Made by a program: the position numbers and the translations under genes. The notes under the pieces are model-generated. The model saw only the letters and a list, made by a program, of their open reading frames with translations, searched no databases and was not told the DNA's origin. 64,000 nt of DNA from Desulfofustis limnaeus (lineage in GTDB: Bacteria; Desulfobacterota; Desulfobulbia; Desulfobulbales; Desulfocapsaceae): positions 186,001 to 250,000 of the forward strand of contig NZ_AP025516.1 of the NCBI RefSeq assembly GCF_023169885.1, in the 5' to 3' direction. This document shows positions 1 through 8,092 of the stretch, piece after piece (the first letter of the stretch is position 1; each line of letters begins with the position of its first letter).

Positions 1-251
1 AAGCGACGGAACTGGATAGAGGTGGCGTCGATGTTGCGTGCCATTTCGCCGCCGAGAGCATCAATTTCCCGGACCAGATGCCCTTTGGCGAGCCCGCCGA
101 TGGCCGGGTTGCAGGACATGGCGCCGATGGTGTCAACATTGATAACGGTAATTAGCGTCTTGCATCCCAACCGGGCGGCTGCCAGTGCTGCTTCGCAGCC
201 GGCGTGGCCGGCACCGATCACCGCCACATCAAAGGTATTCAGGTCACTCAT
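1..251 (-). CDS. mnmG: MnmG (GidA), tRNA U34 carboxymethylaminomethyl-modifying enzyme, N-terminal part
   Basis: Only the first 83 codons lie in the window; the gene runs off the left edge. The N-terminus has the FAD-binding dinucleotide fold, with [19 protein letters not shown] near residues 10-28, followed by the MnmG-typical [13 protein letters not shown] segment. MnmG works with MnmE to install the cmnm5 group on U34 of certain tRNAs, using FAD and methylene-tetrahydrofolate. It is the last visible gene of the rpmH-rnpA-yidD-yidC-jag-mnmE-mnmG block, 230 bp beyond mnmE. I see no gene in that 230-bp gap. The ATG start at 249-251 gives the standard MnmG N-terminus. Confidence 0.96.
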   Translation of the reverse strand, partial: MSDLNTFDVAVIGAGHAGCEAALAAARLGCKTLITVINVDTIGAMSCNPAIGGLAKGHLVREIDALGGEMARNIDATSIQFRR

Positions 252-481
252 CTTGTTTCCTGCTGGTTGACAGCTCGGTTGGTCAGGAGATTATCGTCCG
301 GTGCTGCCTTGTGGTCTTGGGTAGCGGCGCCACTGTGTCACCATAACCTGTAGTTCCGGCGTACATCCAGTGTAGATGCCAGCCAAGATTTGCGTAGGCA
401 AGGACGTTTTGTCGATGGGACCAACTCCTGCGAGCCGCAGGTGACCGAGCCGATGGTTATCGTCACGAGCAGAACACGTGG

Positions 482-1864
482 TCATTTGCCGAGACAGAAC
501 TGGTTAAAGATGCGGTCGAGAACGTCATCACTGGTCGTTTCTCCGACAATCTCGCCGAGCTGGTTCAGCGCCTCTGACAAATCGACGGTCACCAGGTCGT
601 GCTCGACCTCGTTTTCGATCCCTTGTCGGAACCGCAGCAGGGATTGTTCGGCGTGTTCGAGGGCGACTTTCTGGCGGAGATTCGGGGCGCAGCCCTCTTC
701 CTGCCATTGCTCCTTCCCGCCGGTGAGACGTTCGAACAGCTGTTGACGCAAAACGTCCAGACCGTTGTGGTGGCGTGCCGAGATGGCAATCGCTCTGGCA
801 AGCATTACCGATTCGTCTCTGACCTGCAGAGCCTGTGGCAGATCCGACTTGTTGATTACCACAAGGAGCGGTTTCCTATCAACCGTTCGGAAGAGATGTC
901 GATCCTCTTCGGAGAGTTCTCGGGACCCGTCGATGAGGAAAAGTACAAGATCGGCTCGATTGATCGATTCGTGCGCGCGACGGATACCGAGCTGTTCAAT
1001 TTCGTCGGCGTTTTCCCGAATTCCTGCGGTGTCGATAAGTCGAATGGGTAACCCGTTGAGATCGAGATATTCCTCGATGGTATCCCGGGTGGTGCCCGGA
1101 AGCGGCGTTACCAGGGCCCGCTCCTGTTGCAGTAGCGTGTTGAGAAGGCTTGATTTGCCGACGTTGGGACGACCGACGATGACCACCGTCGCACCTTCCC
1201 GGATGATTCGCCCCTGATTACCGCTGTCGATCAGTCGACGCAGTGGAATGAACACTTCCGTACGCAAGGTGGTGAGCAGCGTGTCACGGTCAACGATCTC
1301 CACATCTTCTTCAGGAAAGTCTAGAGCAACCTCAAGCAGTGCCTTGATCTGTACCAATTGCTGACGGATCGATTCGACCGAGCGGTACAGGGCTCCACTC
1401 ATCTGCTCAAGAGCCAGATCGACTCCCTTCTTCGTTCGAGCCGAGAGAATGTCGATAACCGCCTCGGCTTGCGTCAGATCAATGCGGCCGTTGAGAAAGG
1501 CTCTCTTGGTGAATTCTCCCGGTTGTGCCAGTTCGGCTCCACAAGCCAGAAGCAACTCGAGTATGGATTGCAGAACGAGATACCCGCCGTGGCCGCTGAT
1601 CTCAACCACATCCTCGCGGGTATAGGAGCGAGGTCCGCGCATGTAAACGGCCAGGACTTCATCCAGGGGACGAGCCGTGGTGGGATTGACGATCATCCCG
1701 TAGTACACGCGATGTGATTCGTAGGGGCAGTGGTGCGCTGCCGGCCGAAAGACCTTTTTCAGCAGGGCAAGAGCGTGGGGTCCGCTGATCCTGACGATAC
1801 CGATACCTCCGGCTCCGGGAGGAGTTGAGATGGAGGCGATGGTGGTCCTGTCAGTCGACGTCAT
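482..1864 (-). CDS. mnmE: MnmE (TrmE), tRNA-modification GTPase
   Basis: A 460-residue potassium-activated GTPase that pairs with MnmG in U34 tRNA modification. The N-terminal tetrahydrofolate-binding domain (about 1-120) contains GPRSYTREDVVEISGHGG. A helical region follows, with an inserted Ras-like G domain: Walker A GRPNVGKSS near residue 232, switch PGTTRDTIEE, and NKSD. The C-terminal FCLGK matches the family's FC(I/L)GK end, whose cysteine is needed for modification. Length is normal for the family. The gene lies 113 bp downstream of jag in the same direction, so it probably shares the rpmH-operon transcript. Confidence 0.97.
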   Translation of the reverse strand: MTSTDRTTIASISTPPGAGGIGIVRISGPHALALLKKVFRPAAHHCPYESHRVYYGMIVNPTTARPLDEVLAVYMRGPRSYTREDVVEISGHGGYLVLQSILELLLACGAELAQPGEFTKRAFLNGRIDLTQAEAVIDILSARTKKGVDLALEQMSGALYRSVESIRQQLVQIKALLEVALDFPEEDVEIVDRDTLLTTLRTEVFIPLRRLIDSGNQGRIIREGATVVIVGRPNVGKSSLLNTLLQQERALVTPLPGTTRDTIEEYLDLNGLPIRLIDTAGIRENADEIEQLGIRRAHESINRADLVLFLIDGSRELSEEDRHLFRTVDRKPLLVVINKSDLPQALQVRDESVMLARAIAISARHHNGLDVLRQQLFERLTGGKEQWQEEGCAPNLRQKVALEHAEQSLLRFRQGIENEVEHDLVTVDLSEALNQLGEIVGETTSDDVLDRIFNQFCLGK

Positions 1865-1977
1865 TGCTGGTCACCAGTGTTTCCGGAAAGCGATTTTCCC
1901 GGAGACGCGGCGGATGTATGGATAGGCCGTTTTGTGTCCACCGTGCGGATAAGAGCAACGCACCTCTGCGGTTCGCC

Positions 1978-2901
1978 TTACTCCTCCTGGCGACTGTTGC
2001 CTCTGCGGCGATTACCGCCACGGGAGCGTTTCCTGACGCTGCTCTTGCGAGTCTTGCCGGGTCGATAAATCAGAATCTTTTTAAACAGGCCTTCGCCAAT
2101 ACTTCTGCTCCTGACGCCGGGGTCGTCCTGGAGACTGACATGGACGACACGGCGTTCCGAAGGGTTCAGCGATGGAATCACCTGGGTCTTGCCGTCTTCC
2201 TTTACCTGGGCAGCATAGCGAAGCGCCAGTGCCCGAAGTTCCTCATGGCGTTTGGCCCGGTAGTTGCCGACATCGATACTCAGTTGGATGCGGCCGGGGA
2301 TTTTTCGGGATACGATTTTACGTAAAAGGTATTGGAGGCTGTCGAGCGTTTTCCCTTCCTGACTGGTGAGTATCGGTTCGCAGGCATCTCCAACCGTGCA
2401 GAGAACGGTTCCATCCTGGTTTTCGACGGACACCTCGGGCGGACAGCCCATCAGTTCAAGCAACCGTTCCAGTTCGCTTTTGACGACCGCCAGCGTTTCA
2501 CTGGATAACTCGACCGGTTCGCGGAGCAAATCCTCCTCGTCGTCACCGTTGGTGTCATCCGCTTCCCGGTCTTCTGATTCGCTGCCGTCGTTGGCCTCCA
2601 AAATACTTTCCATCGGTATCTCCGATGCGGGGAGGGCAGGATTCTGTCTGGCGGGGTCGGTAACGGCTTTTTGGACGATTGGTGTTTCCGTTTCTTCGGG
2701 CATCGGAGAAGATGCTCGATCAACAGGCTGCAAGGCAACTCTGATGTGGGCTTTTTTTCGAATAAGACCGAAAATTCCTTTGGACCCTGTTTCGATAACC
2801 TCAATAACGAGGTTTTCCTGAGCGACGCCGAGGGACTCGCATGCCTCGCGGATGGCGGAGGGCACGTCCTGGCCGTAAAAATCTTTTTTATCCGGTGACA
2901 T
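1978..2901 (-). CDS. jag: Jag/KhpB (SpoIIIJ-associated) RNA-binding protein
   Basis: 307 residues in the Jag order: an N-terminal Jag_N domain (about 1-55), a long acidic Ser/Glu/Asp-rich linker (about 60-130), a KH domain (about 145-220), an R3H domain (about 225-285) and a very basic Arg/Lys/Gly tail. Jag proteins bind RNA and are usually encoded next to yidC, as here (58 bp downstream). Their role in cell-envelope growth is known in some Gram-positives but remains an inference for this organism. Length is above many Firmicute homologues because of the linker. The ATG start is followed directly by a recognisable Jag_N segment. Confidence 0.93.
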   Translation of the reverse strand: MSPDKKDFYGQDVPSAIREACESLGVAQENLVIEVIETGSKGIFGLIRKKAHIRVALQPVDRASSPMPEETETPIVQKAVTDPARQNPALPASEIPMESILEANDGSESEDREADDTNGDDEEDLLREPVELSSETLAVVKSELERLLELMGCPPEVSVENQDGTVLCTVGDACEPILTSQEGKTLDSLQYLLRKIVSRKIPGRIQLSIDVGNYRAKRHEELRALALRYAAQVKEDGKTQVIPSLNPSERRVVHVSLQDDPGVRSRSIGEGLFKKILIYRPGKTRKSSVRKRSRGGNRRRGNSRQEE

Positions 2902-2959
2902 TGATCATTCCTGAAAAGAAGTAACGAAGATCATGGGCGTGATACTGAAGATACCGGAG

Positions 2960-4645
2960 TCATGAGGTAGCGGCAGCGGCCGGCTTTCGTTGACGATTGA
3001 TCAGGTACTGCTGCAGAATGGACAGCAGGTTATTGACGAACCAGTAGAGCACCAGGCCGGATGCGAAGTTGACAAACATCACGGTGAAAATGACCGGCAG
3101 GAAAAGCATGATCTTCGCCTGGGTGGGGTCGGCGGTAGTCGGGGTCATTTTCTGCTGTAAAAACATCGATGCCCCCATGAGCAGGGTCAATACCGGTAAA
3201 CCGCCGAGATAAGGCAGATCGAAACCGAGATAGAGACGATCCGGAGCGGAAAGATCGTTGATCCACAGCATGAATGGCGCATGCCTCAACTCGATCGATT
3301 GCAGGAGCACTTTGTACAGCGCGAAGAATACTGGGATCTGCAGGATCATGGGAAGGCAGCCGCCCAGCGGATTGACCTTGTACGTCTTGTACAGGTTCAT
3401 CATTTCCTGGTTCATCCTGGTCGGATCATTTTTGTATTTTTCCTTGATCTTGACCATCTTGGGCTGCAGTTTCTGCATGTTCTTCATGGACTTCAGACCC
3501 TTCTGGGTAATTGGCCAGAACAGGGCCTTGAGGATAACCGTTACCAGGATTATGGCCACCCCGTAATTGCTGAATAATCCATAAAACCAGTTGAGCAGAT
3601 AGAGCATCGGTTTGGCGATCACGTCAAACCAGCCGAAATTGACTATCTTTGCCAAATTGGCACCGCTTTCCTTAAGCAGCGACAGCTTTTTCGGCCCGTA
3701 AAACAGTTGGTATCGGTATTCCTTTTCGGTGTTGGGAGCTAGGGTATCCAGACTGCTTTGCAGGTCGATGCTGACCAACTCCCCGGCAGCATTCATGCCG
3801 ATGGCTGAGACCGGCTTGGAGGCTGGAACGATGCCATTCATGAAGTAGGTGTCTTCGTAAGCGACCCAGTCAATATCGCCGGACACCGTCTGCGGGCCAT
3901 CCTCGAATTCTTTCAACTTGACTTCATGAAGGCCGGTACTGTTGAAATAGGCTGGTCCACGAAAGAGCCAGTTGCCGGCTTTGGTCAATTTGACGAAGGG
4001 GAGACTCTGTTGATGCAGAGTTCCCATCCCCTGTAGAACCTGACCGCTCCGGTTGATAACGGTAACGGAATGATCGATGAGGTAGTTGTCCTTAACGAAG
4101 ATATAACGTTTGACGATTTCCAATCCGGTTGGGGTGATCGCCTGCAACACGATGGTCGCCTTACCGGTTGCCGTATCGAATTCAACCTTCTCCGTTTGAA
4201 GCGTATAGAGGTTATCGCGGGCAAGGGCGTTGCCCCATGAGAAGGCGAGCGGCAGTCCTTGGTTGCTCACGGACTTCAGCAGATCGACGCCGACTGAGTC
4301 CTCGTCGAGTTCTTCCCGATAGTGCTTCAGAACAAAACTGGTAAAGGTACCGCCCTGTTCGCTGATGGTCGCCGTAAACAGATCGGTGTCCACCGTAATT
4401 TCCTTAGCAGGGCGAAGCGGCTCGGCTGGCCTTTCGGTGGCGGCGCCGGGGGTGATTAGGGGAGCAGAATCAGCAACGGCTGCTGGTTGCTCGGAGGAGA
4501 GCGATGGTGCTACCGGGGCGACAGCCTGGTCGGTAGGTGCCGTTGGGGTGGCCGGTGGCGGTGCCGGCGGAACAAAGAGGTATTGGTAGCCAAGAAGGAT
4601 AATGAAAGAAAGGGTAATGGCCAGAAAGGCTCTGCGCATGTCCAT
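2960..4645 (-). CDS. yidC: YidC membrane protein insertase
   Basis: 561 residues. YidC inserts inner-membrane proteins, alone or with SecYEG. The N-terminal signal-anchor helix (about 5-27) leads into a Pro/Ala-rich spacer and the large periplasmic domain typical of Gram-negative YidC (about 75-335). The conserved insertase core follows: FGWFDVIAKPMLYLLNWFY, the cytoplasmic coiled segment KMVKIKEKYKNDPTRMNQEM, and then the NPLGGCLPMILQIPVFFALY helix. The large periplasmic domain indicates a double-membrane bacterium. The gene is followed by jag and preceded by yidD, the usual order. Confidence 0.97.
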   Translation of the reverse strand: MDMRRAFLAITLSFIILLGYQYLFVPPAPPPATPTAPTDQAVAPVAPSLSSEQPAAVADSAPLITPGAATERPAEPLRPAKEITVDTDLFTATISEQGGTFTSFVLKHYREELDEDSVGVDLLKSVSNQGLPLAFSWGNALARDNLYTLQTEKVEFDTATGKATIVLQAITPTGLEIVKRYIFVKDNYLIDHSVTVINRSGQVLQGMGTLHQQSLPFVKLTKAGNWLFRGPAYFNSTGLHEVKLKEFEDGPQTVSGDIDWVAYEDTYFMNGIVPASKPVSAIGMNAAGELVSIDLQSSLDTLAPNTEKEYRYQLFYGPKKLSLLKESGANLAKIVNFGWFDVIAKPMLYLLNWFYGLFSNYGVAIILVTVILKALFWPITQKGLKSMKNMQKLQPKMVKIKEKYKNDPTRMNQEMMNLYKTYKVNPLGGCLPMILQIPVFFALYKVLLQSIELRHAPFMLWINDLSAPDRLYLGFDLPYLGGLPVLTLLMGASMFLQQKMTPTTADPTQAKIMLFLPVIFTVMFVNFASGLVLYWFVNNLLSILQQYLINRQRKPAAAATS

Positions 4646-4718
4646 ATTCGTTCTCGTTTCGGATCGTTGTCGGGAGACCTTGGGTTAAAGGCGGTCAGCA
4701 CGTCGCATGTTCGATCGA

Positions 4719-4955
4719 TTAAATCACCGGATCGTAGCCACCACGGGCAAAGGGGTGGCAACGCAGTAGTCGCCATATCCCTTTTGCCAACCCGCGCAGG
4801 GCGCCATAGTGTCTGATTGCCTCAATCGTGTAGACCGAGCAGGAGGGGTAGAAACGACAGGCAGGAGGAAAGAGCGGGGAGATGAAATATCGGTAGCTGC
4901 TGATGACGCCGATGAACAAGCGGGCAACAATCCCGTTTTTTCGGACAGGATGCAT
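4719..4955 (-). CDS. yidD: YidD membrane protein insertion efficiency factor
   Basis: 78 residues of the YidD/Hemolytic family: [20 protein letters not shown], then the [10 protein letters not shown] helix and [12 protein letters not shown] at the C-terminus. YidD lies at the inner face of the cytoplasmic membrane and helps YidC-dependent insertion. The three conserved cysteines (CRFYPSC and the later C) are all present. The gene sits 3 bp after rnpA and 73 bp before yidC, so translation is likely coupled with rnpA. Confidence 0.95.
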   Translation of the reverse strand: MHPVRKNGIVARLFIGVISSYRYFISPLFPPACRFYPSCSVYTIEAIRHYGALRGLAKGIWRLLRCHPFARGGYDPVI

Positions 4956-4958
4956 CTT

Positions 4959-5303
4959 CTAGACCGACTCCAAACGAAACAGGCTCTTTACAGCCTGATC
5001 GATATGCTGTGGCGATTGAAGCGAAAAATCGGGCCGTACGGTGACGACAATGTCCGCTTCGGGGGGGTAGAGTCCCCTGTTCAAGCGAAACGACTCTTTG
5101 AAAATTCGCTTAATCCGGTTCCTGACAACCGCTCCTTTCACTTTTCTGCTGACGCTGATGCCGATTCGGTTGTACCCACACCGGTTGGTCAGATACACCA
5201 GTCCGAATCCGCGGCCGTACAATCGTTTGCCCTGCCTGTAGACGGTGTTAAATTCCCCGTTCTTCCGCAACAGGCATTTTTTCGGAAGACCAGAACCTTG
5301 CAA
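4959..5303 (-). CDS. rnpA: Ribonuclease P protein component
   Basis: 114 residues. RnpA is the basic protein subunit of RNase P, which trims the 5' leader of pre-tRNAs. The family RNR motif is clear as SRKVKGAVVRNRIKRIFKES, and the N-terminal FNTVYRQGKRLYGRGF resembles the substrate-leader binding strand. The start chosen is TTG at 5301-5303, four bases after the rpmH stop. An ATG start in this frame would cut into the conserved N-terminus, so the TTG or a nearby alternative is preferred. Immediate neighbours are rpmH and yidD. Confidence 0.94.
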   Translation of the reverse strand: MQGSGLPKKCLLRKNGEFNTVYRQGKRLYGRGFGLVYLTNRCGYNRIGISVSRKVKGAVVRNRIKRIFKESFRLNRGLYPPEADIVVTVRPDFSLQSPQHIDQAVKSLFRLESV

Positions 5304-5307
5304 TATT

Positions 5308-5445
5308 TCAGGCGGACAGACGTTTTCGGCCTTTGGCCCGACGGGCGTTGATAATTGCTCGGCCGGCTTTGGTGCTCATGCGCTCACGGAAACCGTGTGT
5401 ACGTTTTCTCTTAATGTTGCTTGGCTGAAATGTCCGCTTGCTCAT
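5308..5445 (-). CDS. rpmH: 50S ribosomal protein L34
   Basis: A 45-residue gene found by reading the reverse strand. The protein begins [19 protein letters not shown] and continues with [20 protein letters not shown] to an RKRLSA end, a full L34. An AGAGG ribosome-binding site lies 9 bases before the ATG. It is the first gene of the rnpA-yidD-yidC-jag-mnmE-mnmG run. In many bacteria dnaA lies across from rpmH; that is not so here. Confidence 0.97.
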   Translation of the reverse strand: MSKRTFQPSNIKRKRTHGFRERMSTKAGRAIINARRAKGRKRLSA

Positions 5446-5594
5446 TATAATAACCTCTTGTTACTGGCTTGTGGTTCGTCACCGAGTAGGGTCACCGCTT
5501 CTGTGGTGTCGTTGATCGGCAGCAAGATGCCCTGATCTTTGGGTGGCTCGCCGGGATGACCGGAGGAAATCAGGCGCAAAATTACAAAACAATA

Positions 5595-5624
5595 ATATTA
5601 AACACAGATGGGCGACAGTGTCAA
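5595..5624 (-). promoter_or_regulatory. Predicted sigma-70 type promoter of the rpmH operon
   Basis: On the minus strand TTGACA (5624-5619) is followed after 18 bp by TAATAT (5600-5595). This gives a transcript start near 5588 and a leader of about 140 nt before rpmH. The -35 box is perfect and the -10 box has 4 to 5 of 6 consensus bases. Position and strand fit the rpmH-to-mnmG block. Confidence 0.65.
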
Positions 5625-5799
5625 ATAATTTTCCCGATGACAAACCGCTGGCCGACTGGCTGCAACACACAAGGCGATGGGATAAGAGGAAAAGGGGGGA
5701 CGATTCAGTATGGCGAGACGCGGGGGAGGTCGCTGGTCTCTGTGAGCCCGGTCTACGCTCGGAGCTTTTGACGGTGCAGCCGTGCCTGATATGCGAGTG

Positions 5800-5832
5800 T
5801 GCCGGGTTGCAGCTCCATGCTGCAACCCGGCA
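5800..5832. terminator. Hairpin at the end of the ORP-like operon
   Basis: A perfect 13-bp inverted repeat (arms TGCCGGGTTGCAG and its complement) around a 6- to 7-base loop. No U-run follows on either strand, so it is either a hairpin-type transcript end or a 3'-end stabiliser rather than a canonical intrinsic terminator. It lies about 100 bp past the stop of the NifU-like gene, the last gene of the ORP-like operon. Confidence 0.5.
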
Positions 5833-5934
5833 GTGCTGTTACGGCCAAGGCATGCTAGTCGCCGTCTCTCGCTGTCGTGATTCGGGGCCTTGTGGTGCAG
5901 GGATTGATGACTTCAGGCGGCGTGGCCCTGTTTT

Positions 5935-6378
5935 CTAGTGATCGCTTCGTTGCTGATACCCCTTGAGCGCCTGGTGCAGGGCTTGGATAGCCAGGGTGGC
6001 GCAATGACGGTCCTCACGAGGAAAACAACCAATAGCGGTCAGTACGTCGTTTGCGGTCAGGGCCAGCAACTCCTCAGGGGTTCGGCCAATGGCTAATTCA
6101 GCCGTAAAGGAGCCGCAGAGTTGGCTCGATGCACAGCCGTCGGTGCGGTAGGACGCTTGTTCCACCCGGTTGTCACGGAACTTCAGAGACAGCCCGATCG
6201 AGTCACCACAACTGCCGGAGACCATGGACGAGCAATCGGCGCCATCGATCGGTTTGTTGAACCGAGGATTTCGCCACCGTTCGAAACCCTTTTCTCCATA
6301 GGCATTGAATGCGTCGGTAAAGGACTGTTGCTGCAATTGCTGAACCAAGGCTTCAAAAGCGTCGTCGGTAAGTGGCAT
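5935..6378 (-). CDS. IscU/NifU-type iron-sulfur cluster scaffold protein
   Basis: 147 residues matching the IscU/NifU N-terminal scaffold domain. The three cluster-binding cysteines are visible: C57 in GSCGDS, C82 in TDGCASS and C126 in DRHCATLA. This domain assembles transient [2Fe-2S] or [4Fe-4S] clusters. No iscS or nifS lies beside it. Instead it is the last gene of the NifX/MinD run, 27 bp after a NifX-like gene, so it may serve the ferredoxin-type clusters of the two MinD-family ATPases. That role is inference. The usual Asp near the first Cys is present in modified form (GSCGDS). Confidence 0.85.
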   Translation of the reverse strand: MPLTDDAFEALVQQLQQQSFTDAFNAYGEKGFERWRNPRFNKPIDGADCSSMVSGSCGDSIGLSLKFRDNRVEQASYRTDGCASSQLCGSFTAELAIGRTPEELLALTANDVLTAIGCFPREDRHCATLAIQALHQALKGYQQRSDH

Positions 6379-6405
6379 AAATGATCGGTGCCTCGGGTTC
6401 TTTAT

Positions 6406-6765
6406 TTACCAATGTGCTTCGGCATTGGCGCTGGTGGTGTACTGCACCTCACCGTTTTTGAAGCGTTCCACGGCTTGGACAATAGTTCCGGTGGCATCGC
6501 TGACCACCTTTATTCCGGCAGCCTGCAGCGTGGTGAAGGCTTTCGGCCCGCAGTAGCCGGTGATCAAGACCTGGGCGCCCTTGTCGTGAATCATCGTCGC
6601 CGCTTGGATACCGGCTCCGCTGAAGGCATTGACGTTACCGCTGTTATCCAGGGCCTCGCAGGCCAAGGTTTCGGTATCGACGATCAGGATGTAGGCAGCT
6701 CGCCCGAAACGGGGATCTATCTGGCTGGATAGATCGAGCCCCTGCGAGGTTATGGCTATCTTCAT
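6406..6765 (-). CDS. NifX/NifB-type cluster-binding protein, best ORP (orange protein) candidate
   Basis: 119 residues of the dinitrogenase iron-molybdenum cofactor (NifX/NifB C-terminal) fold, an RNase H-like domain that holds metal-sulfur clusters. The family signature is RFGRAAYILIVD at about 18-30, followed by a Gly-rich segment GAGIQAATMIHDKGAQVLITG. Size and features match the orange protein of Desulfovibrio, which carries a Mo-Cu sulfide cluster without covalent cysteine ligation. The protein here has two cysteines. It is 21 bp from the preceding NifX-like gene and belongs to the sigma-54 operon. The ORP identity is inferred from gene context plus size. Confidence 0.8.
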   Translation of the reverse strand: MKIAITSQGLDLSSQIDPRFGRAAYILIVDTETLACEALDNSGNVNAFSGAGIQAATMIHDKGAQVLITGYCGPKAFTTLQAAGIKVVSDATGTIVQAVERFKNGEVQYTTSANAEAHW

Positions 6766-6786
6766 GAGTGGTCCTCCCGTTTGATC

Positions 6787-7167
6787 CTACCCTCTGCCAC
6801 CGCCGCAAACCTGGTCGTCGGCGATAAGAGGGAGTTTGCCGGCCAGTAGGTCCTCGACCACCGGTCGAATGTCAATGCGTTCGGCATCGTGATAAACATC
6901 GATACCAACTTGCCGAAACCCCATCAGAGGGCGCATGCCGATACCGCCAACAATCAGTGCGTTGACCTGGTGTCGGGCCAGCAGGTTGACCGGGACCATG
7001 CAGCCTCCCTGGACGTGCTCCTGATTCTCGATGGTGGTGACGGCAGTGATCTGGCCATCTTCGGCGTCGACACAGGTGAAGACATCGCAGTGTCCGAAGT
7101 GCCCGGCCCGCTGTCCGTCAAGTCCACCCGCGCCCATTGAGGGAATTGCGATACGTAATTTTGCCAT
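6787..7167 (-). CDS. NifX/NifB-type cluster-binding protein, second copy
   Basis: 126 residues of the NifX/NifB C-terminal family. It contains GHFGHCDVFTCVDAEDG in place of the usual RFGRA stretch, a cysteine in QGGCMVP, and a short Cys-Gly-rich end (VCGGGRG). The ATG at 7165-7167 is preferred over a longer frame because GGAGA lies 6 bases upstream and the family's first strand (LRIAIPS) begins there. The gene starts 10 bp after the end of the ferredoxin-MinD gene, so it is cotranscribed. Its extra cysteines suggest a distinct metal site from the neighbouring copy. Confidence 0.85.
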   Translation of the reverse strand: MAKLRIAIPSMGAGGLDGQRAGHFGHCDVFTCVDAEDGQITAVTTIENQEHVQGGCMVPVNLLARHQVNALIVGGIGMRPLMGFRQVGIDVYHDAERIDIRPVVEDLLAGKLPLIADDQVCGGGRG

Positions 7168-7177
7168 GTGTTTCTCC

Positions 7178-8092
7178 TTACTTGTTGAATAGTGGCAGAA
7201 CCGTTGCTTCCGGTTGTCGGTGTTGCAGTGCTTGCGACTGCATAATGTTGCTCCAGATATCTCGCAGCAGGCGTGAGAGCTGCGGTGCCGCCTCCGCATA
7301 TTCGCTGATGGCCAGACCGGCTACCATGGATTTGGTGAAGTCGGGATCGAACGGAATTCGACCGACGATTTGCAAGCCGGCCTGGGAGGCTGAATCTTCA
7401 ATGGTTTTTGACATCTCCGGGTTCAGGTCGAACTTGTTTATACACAGCAGGGTCGGCACCCGGAAATGGCGGGCCAGATCGACCACACGCTGCATGTCGT
7501 GTTGGCCGGACACGGTCGGTTCAACGATAATCAGAAGTGCCGTCGCGCCGGTGATGGAGGCGATGACCGGACAGCCGATACCGGGAGGGCCGTCAGTAAT
7601 GATCAACGAGCAGTTTTGTGTTTCGGCAATCTCCCTGGCCTGCTTACGTATCAAGCTGACCAGTTTTCCCGAATTTTCTTCGGCGATACCGAGCCGGGCA
7701 TGCACCATCGGTCCGAACCGAGTAGCGGAGATATACCATTCGCCGCACTTCTGCGCCGGGAAGTCGATGGCTTGTTCGGGACAGAACGTGACGCAGACGC
7801 CACATCCTTCGCAATCCAGGTGGTTGACGACAAAGTCATCGGAGATGGCGGAAAAACGACAATGCTGCAGGCAGACCCCACAGCGGGTGCAGTCCGGGGT
7901 GCGGATGATCGCCTTGCTGCCCCCGATGAATTCGTGTTTTTGTTTGATTTCTGGATTGGTCAGCAGGTGCAGGTCGGCTGCATCGACGTCGGCGTCGCAG
8001 AGAACATGATTCTGCGTCAACGCTGCAAAGGCGGCCGTCAGGCTGGTCTTGCCGGTACCGCCCTTGCCGCTGAGAATGACAAGTTCCTTCAT
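7178..8092 (-). CDS. MinD/Mrp-family P-loop ATPase with inserted 2x[4Fe-4S] ferredoxin domain
   Basis: 304 residues. The deviant Walker A (GKGGTGKT, residues 9-16) places it in the MinD/Mrp/NifH superfamily. A two-cluster ferredoxin insert sits at about 68-112 with CTRCGVCLQHC and CEGCGVCVTFCP. Later motifs include DGPPGIGCPV (switch II) and NKFD. Such ATPases pair in the orp clusters of Desulfovibrio. The start codon overlaps the stop of the upstream paralogue by 4 bp (8089-8092), indicating coupled translation and probably a heteromeric complex. The substrate is unknown; Mrp relatives carry Fe-S clusters and MinD relatives position the division site. Confidence 0.9.
   Translation of the reverse strand: MKELVILSGKGGTGKTSLTAAFAALTQNHVLCDADVDAADLHLLTNPEIKQKHEFIGGSKAIIRTPDCTRCGVCLQHCRFSAISDDFVVNHLDCEGCGVCVTFCPEQAIDFPAQKCGEWYISATRFGPMVHARLGIAEENSGKLVSLIRKQAREIAETQNCSLIITDGPPGIGCPVIASITGATALLIIVEPTVSGQHDMQRVVDLARHFRVPTLLCINKFDLNPEMSKTIEDSASQAGLQIVGRIPFDPDFTKSMVAGLAISEYAEAAPQLSRLLRDIWSNIMQSQALQHRQPEATVLPLFNK

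Larger units (their letters stand above)
5446..5934. other. Intergenic region upstream of rpmH
   Basis: 489 bp without a convincing gene. It holds the leader and promoter of the rpmH operon (5595-5624) and a strong hairpin (5800-5832) beyond the end of the NifU-like gene. I looked for DnaA boxes because rpmH often borders oriC and saw none that match well. Open frames here lack ribosome-binding sites and recognisable domains. Confidence 0.6.

Noticed and set aside
291-485. 64-codon frame overlapping the mnmE stop by 4 bp
   Set aside because: No domain signal, no ribosome-binding site beyond the chance ATGA overlap, and atypical composition.
5446-5934. Possible chromosomal origin next to rpmH
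   Set aside because: No convincing DnaA boxes or AT-rich unwinding element, and dnaA is not adjacent.
5543-5938. 131-codon plus-strand frame before the NifU-like gene
   Set aside because: Runs through the rpmH promoter and a strong hairpin, with no family similarity.
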